A stretch of 7,239 nucleotides of DNA. Origin: Lysobacterales bacterium. GTDB taxonomy: Bacteria; Pseudomonadota; Gammaproteobacteria; Xanthomonadales; SZUA-36. How positions within the stretch are numbered: the first letter of the stretch is position 1; every line of letters starts with the position of its first letter. Where the stretch lies: assembly GCA_026193295.1 (NCBI GenBank), contig JAPHSB010000198.1, forward strand, positions 1-7,239, given 5' to 3'. Of this stretch, positions 6,031 to 7,239 are shown in pieces. The notes under the pieces are model-generated. The model was not told where the DNA came from and searched no databases. It saw nothing but the letters and a program-made list of their open reading frames with translations. A program made the position numbers and the translations under genes.

Positions 6031-6411
6031 ATGAGCCGTCAGATCATCCAAACCTCGAATGCCCCCGCCGCGTTAGGCCCCTATTCCCAGGCAGTCCGGC
6101 ACGGCGACCTGGTTTTCCTGTCCGGCCAGGTGGCACTCGACCCTGTCACCGGCCAATTGGTGGGCGGCGGCATCGATGCACAGACCCGCCAGGTTTTTCG
6201 CAATCTGCAGGCCGTCTGCGAAGCTGCTGGGGGCAGCCTGGAAGGAGTCCTCAAGCTGAACATTTTTCTCACCGACCTGGGGAATTTCGCCACGGTGAAC
6301 GAGATCATGGCTGAGACCTTTTCCGCGCCGTACCCGGCGCGGGCGACCGTCGAAGTGTCCGCCTTGCCGCTGGGCGCCGAAGTGGAGATGGAAGCCGTTC
6401 TTGGTCTCTGA
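6031..6411 (+). CDS. ridA: RidA-family reactive enamine/imine deaminase
   Basis: Small cytosolic enzyme of the YjgF/YER057c/UK114 family, typically a trimer, that hydrolyses reactive enamines and imines such as 2-aminoacrylate released by PLP enzymes. The 126-residue product contains NAPAALGPYSQAV (10-22, with Y18), FLSGQVALDP (29-38), NLQAVCEAAG (58-67) and YPARATVEVSALP (101-113). R104 matches the catalytic Arg105 of E. coli RidA, and E121 matches Glu120. T106 replaces the Cys107 of the E. coli protein; this Cys is not invariant in the family. The ATG follows AGGAGA (6020-6025) by 5 bases, the clearest ribosome site in this group. It lies 21 bases after spoT, in the place where enteric bacteria carry trmH. 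Assignment to the archetypal RidA subgroup rather than an Rid1-7 subgroup is likely but not proven. Confidence 0.93.
   Translation: MSRQIIQTSNAPAALGPYSQAVRHGDLVFLSGQVALDPVTGQLVGGGIDAQTRQVFRNLQAVCEAAGGSLEGVLKLNIFLTDLGNFATVNEIMAETFSAPYPARATVEVSALPLGAEVEMEAVLGL
6390..6403 (+). promoter_or_regulatory. Ribosome binding site deciding the recG TTG start
   Basis: GGAAG at 6390-6394 is followed after 6 bases by TTG (6401-6403), in frame with recG. The site lies inside the last codons of ridA. No ATG or GTG in this frame gives a family-like N-terminus, so this site is the main evidence for the start. Confidence 0.65.
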
Positions 6412-7239
6412 ACTGCGCGAGCTAAGGGGCGTAGGCCCCCGCCTCGAATCCACTCTCGACCAGCTGGGCATCCGCTCGGTGCAGGACCTGCTGTTTCACC
6501 TGCCCTTTCGCTACGAGGATCGAACCCGGATCCATCCGATCGGTGGCCTCTATCCCGGAGCCCGGGTTCAGGTTGAGGGCGAGATCGAACATGCCGCCAT
6601 CGTGCGCGGCAGGCGCGCCATGCTGGTCGCAGTGATAGCCGACGGCACCGGCAGGATTACTTTGCGCTTTTTTCATTTCCGCGCCGAGCAGAAGAGGCAG
6701 TTTTCGAGGGGCACGCGGGTTCGCTGCTTCGGCGAGGCCCGCGCCGGATTCCAGGGCCTTGAAATGGTCCATCCCAGCTACAAGCGGATCCTGCGCCATG
6801 AAGACGAAGCAGTCTCCGACCGCCTGACGCCGGTCTACCCGTCAACCGAGGGCCTCGGTCAGGCCAGCTGGATATCGCTGACCGACCAGGCGCTGCAACG
6901 GATGCAGAACGGCGAATTGCAGCTCGAGGAGTTGTTGCCCGACGATTTGCGAGGTGACTTGCGCATGCTGTCACTGGCAGCTGCATTGACCTACATCCAT
7001 CGGCCACCGGCCGGCGCTGATGTAGTCGCATTGGTCGAACGCCGGCACCCTGCCCAGCAACGACTGGCACTGGAGGAGTTGCTCGCCCACAACCTCAGCA
7101 TGCAGCAGTTGCATCAGCGACAGAAGCAGCAGAAGGCGCCGTCCCTGGCGGCAGCTTCCGAAAACGAAGCGCGCTTCCTTGCCATGCTGCCATTTGACCT
7201 TACCGCCGCGCAAAAAAGGGTCACAGTGGAAATTCAGGC
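6401..7239 (+). CDS. recG: ATP-dependent DNA helicase RecG, N-terminal part (3' end cut by window edge; TTG start)
   Basis: RecG remodels stalled replication forks and migrates Holliday junctions. Only 279 residues of about 690 are present. They begin MVSELRELRGVG and include SVQDLLFHLPFRYEDRT (26-42) and an OB-fold wedge domain at about 50-135 with RFFHF (89-93), whose aromatic residues probably stack on the fork. LTPVYPSTEGL (142-152), IHRPP (199-203), RLALEELLAHNLSM (221-234) and the Q-motif region LPFDLTAAQKRV (263-274) follow. The window ends roughly 20 residues before the expected Walker A motif, so no helicase motif can be judged. No in-frame ATG is available near the N-terminus. The TTG at 6401 is chosen because GGAAG (6390-6394) sits 6 bases upstream and the resulting length fits the family. 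It overlaps the end of ridA by 11 bases, so the two are probably co-translated. Confidence 0.93.
   Translation, partial: MVSELRELRGVGPRLESTLDQLGIRSVQDLLFHLPFRYEDRTRIHPIGGLYPGARVQVEGEIEHAAIVRGRRAMLVAVIADGTGRITLRFFHFRAEQKRQFSRGTRVRCFGEARAGFQGLEMVHPSYKRILRHEDEAVSDRLTPVYPSTEGLGQASWISLTDQALQRMQNGELQLEELLPDDLRGDLRMLSLAAALTYIHRPPAGADVVALVERRHPAQQRLALEELLAHNLSMQQLHQRQKQQKAPSLAAASENEARFLAMLPFDLTAAQKRVTVEIQ

Noticed and set aside
5014..6051. 345-residue open frame on the minus strand opposite spoT
   Set aside because: It lies antisense to a clearly conserved spoT, shows no recognisable motif and has the composition expected of a shadow frame in GC-rich DNA.

Overview
The window is a GC-rich housekeeping region that looks like a gammaproteobacterial chromosome. 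Two divergent gene groups flank a 136-base intergenic region. Leftward (minus strand) run rph, rdgB and hemW; hemW is cut by the left edge. Rightward (plus strand) run yicC, gmk, rpoZ, spoT, ridA and recG; recG is cut by the right edge. All nine genes were assigned by recognising conserved motifs in the translations. Gene content and order resemble the gmk-rpoZ-spoT-(trmH or ridA)-recG cluster of Gammaproteobacteria. The joined rph-rdgB-hemW group and ridA before recG suggest a Xanthomonadales-, Chromatiales- or Woeseiaceae-like lineage rather than an enteric one. That placement is inference.

Left part (1-1855, minus): rph (tRNA 3'-end maturation by phosphorolysis) overlaps rdgB (removal of dITP/XTP from the nucleotide pool) by 8 bases. 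Only 8 bases separate rdgB from hemW (radical-SAM-type heme chaperone). The three are almost certainly co-transcribed. Centre (1856-1991): a short divergent control region with two weak sigma70-like promoters facing each other on the same DNA. Right part (1992-7239, plus): yicC (RNase-related protein), gmk (GMP to GDP), rpoZ (RNA polymerase omega), spoT ((p)ppGpp synthetase/hydrolase), ridA (enamine/imine deaminase) and the N-terminal 40 percent of recG (fork-remodelling helicase). Gaps are short or absent, apart from a 72-base leader before rpoZ that can form a hairpin.

Functionally the right arm groups guanine nucleotide supply (gmk), the alarmone enzyme made from guanine nucleotides (spoT) and the polymerase subunit that helps form a ppGpp binding site (rpoZ). 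The left arm handles RNA and nucleotide quality control plus heme delivery. No mobile element, CRISPR array, tRNA, rRNA or foreign-looking segment was seen. I found no undescribed system. The points worth a second look are modest: non-ATG or poorly marked starts at gmk, spoT and recG; a single in-frame stop between rpoZ and spoT; a Ser in place of the usual His in the SpoT synthetase motif; the rpoZ leader hairpin; the overlapping divergent promoters; and a 20-base perfect palindrome inside rph.
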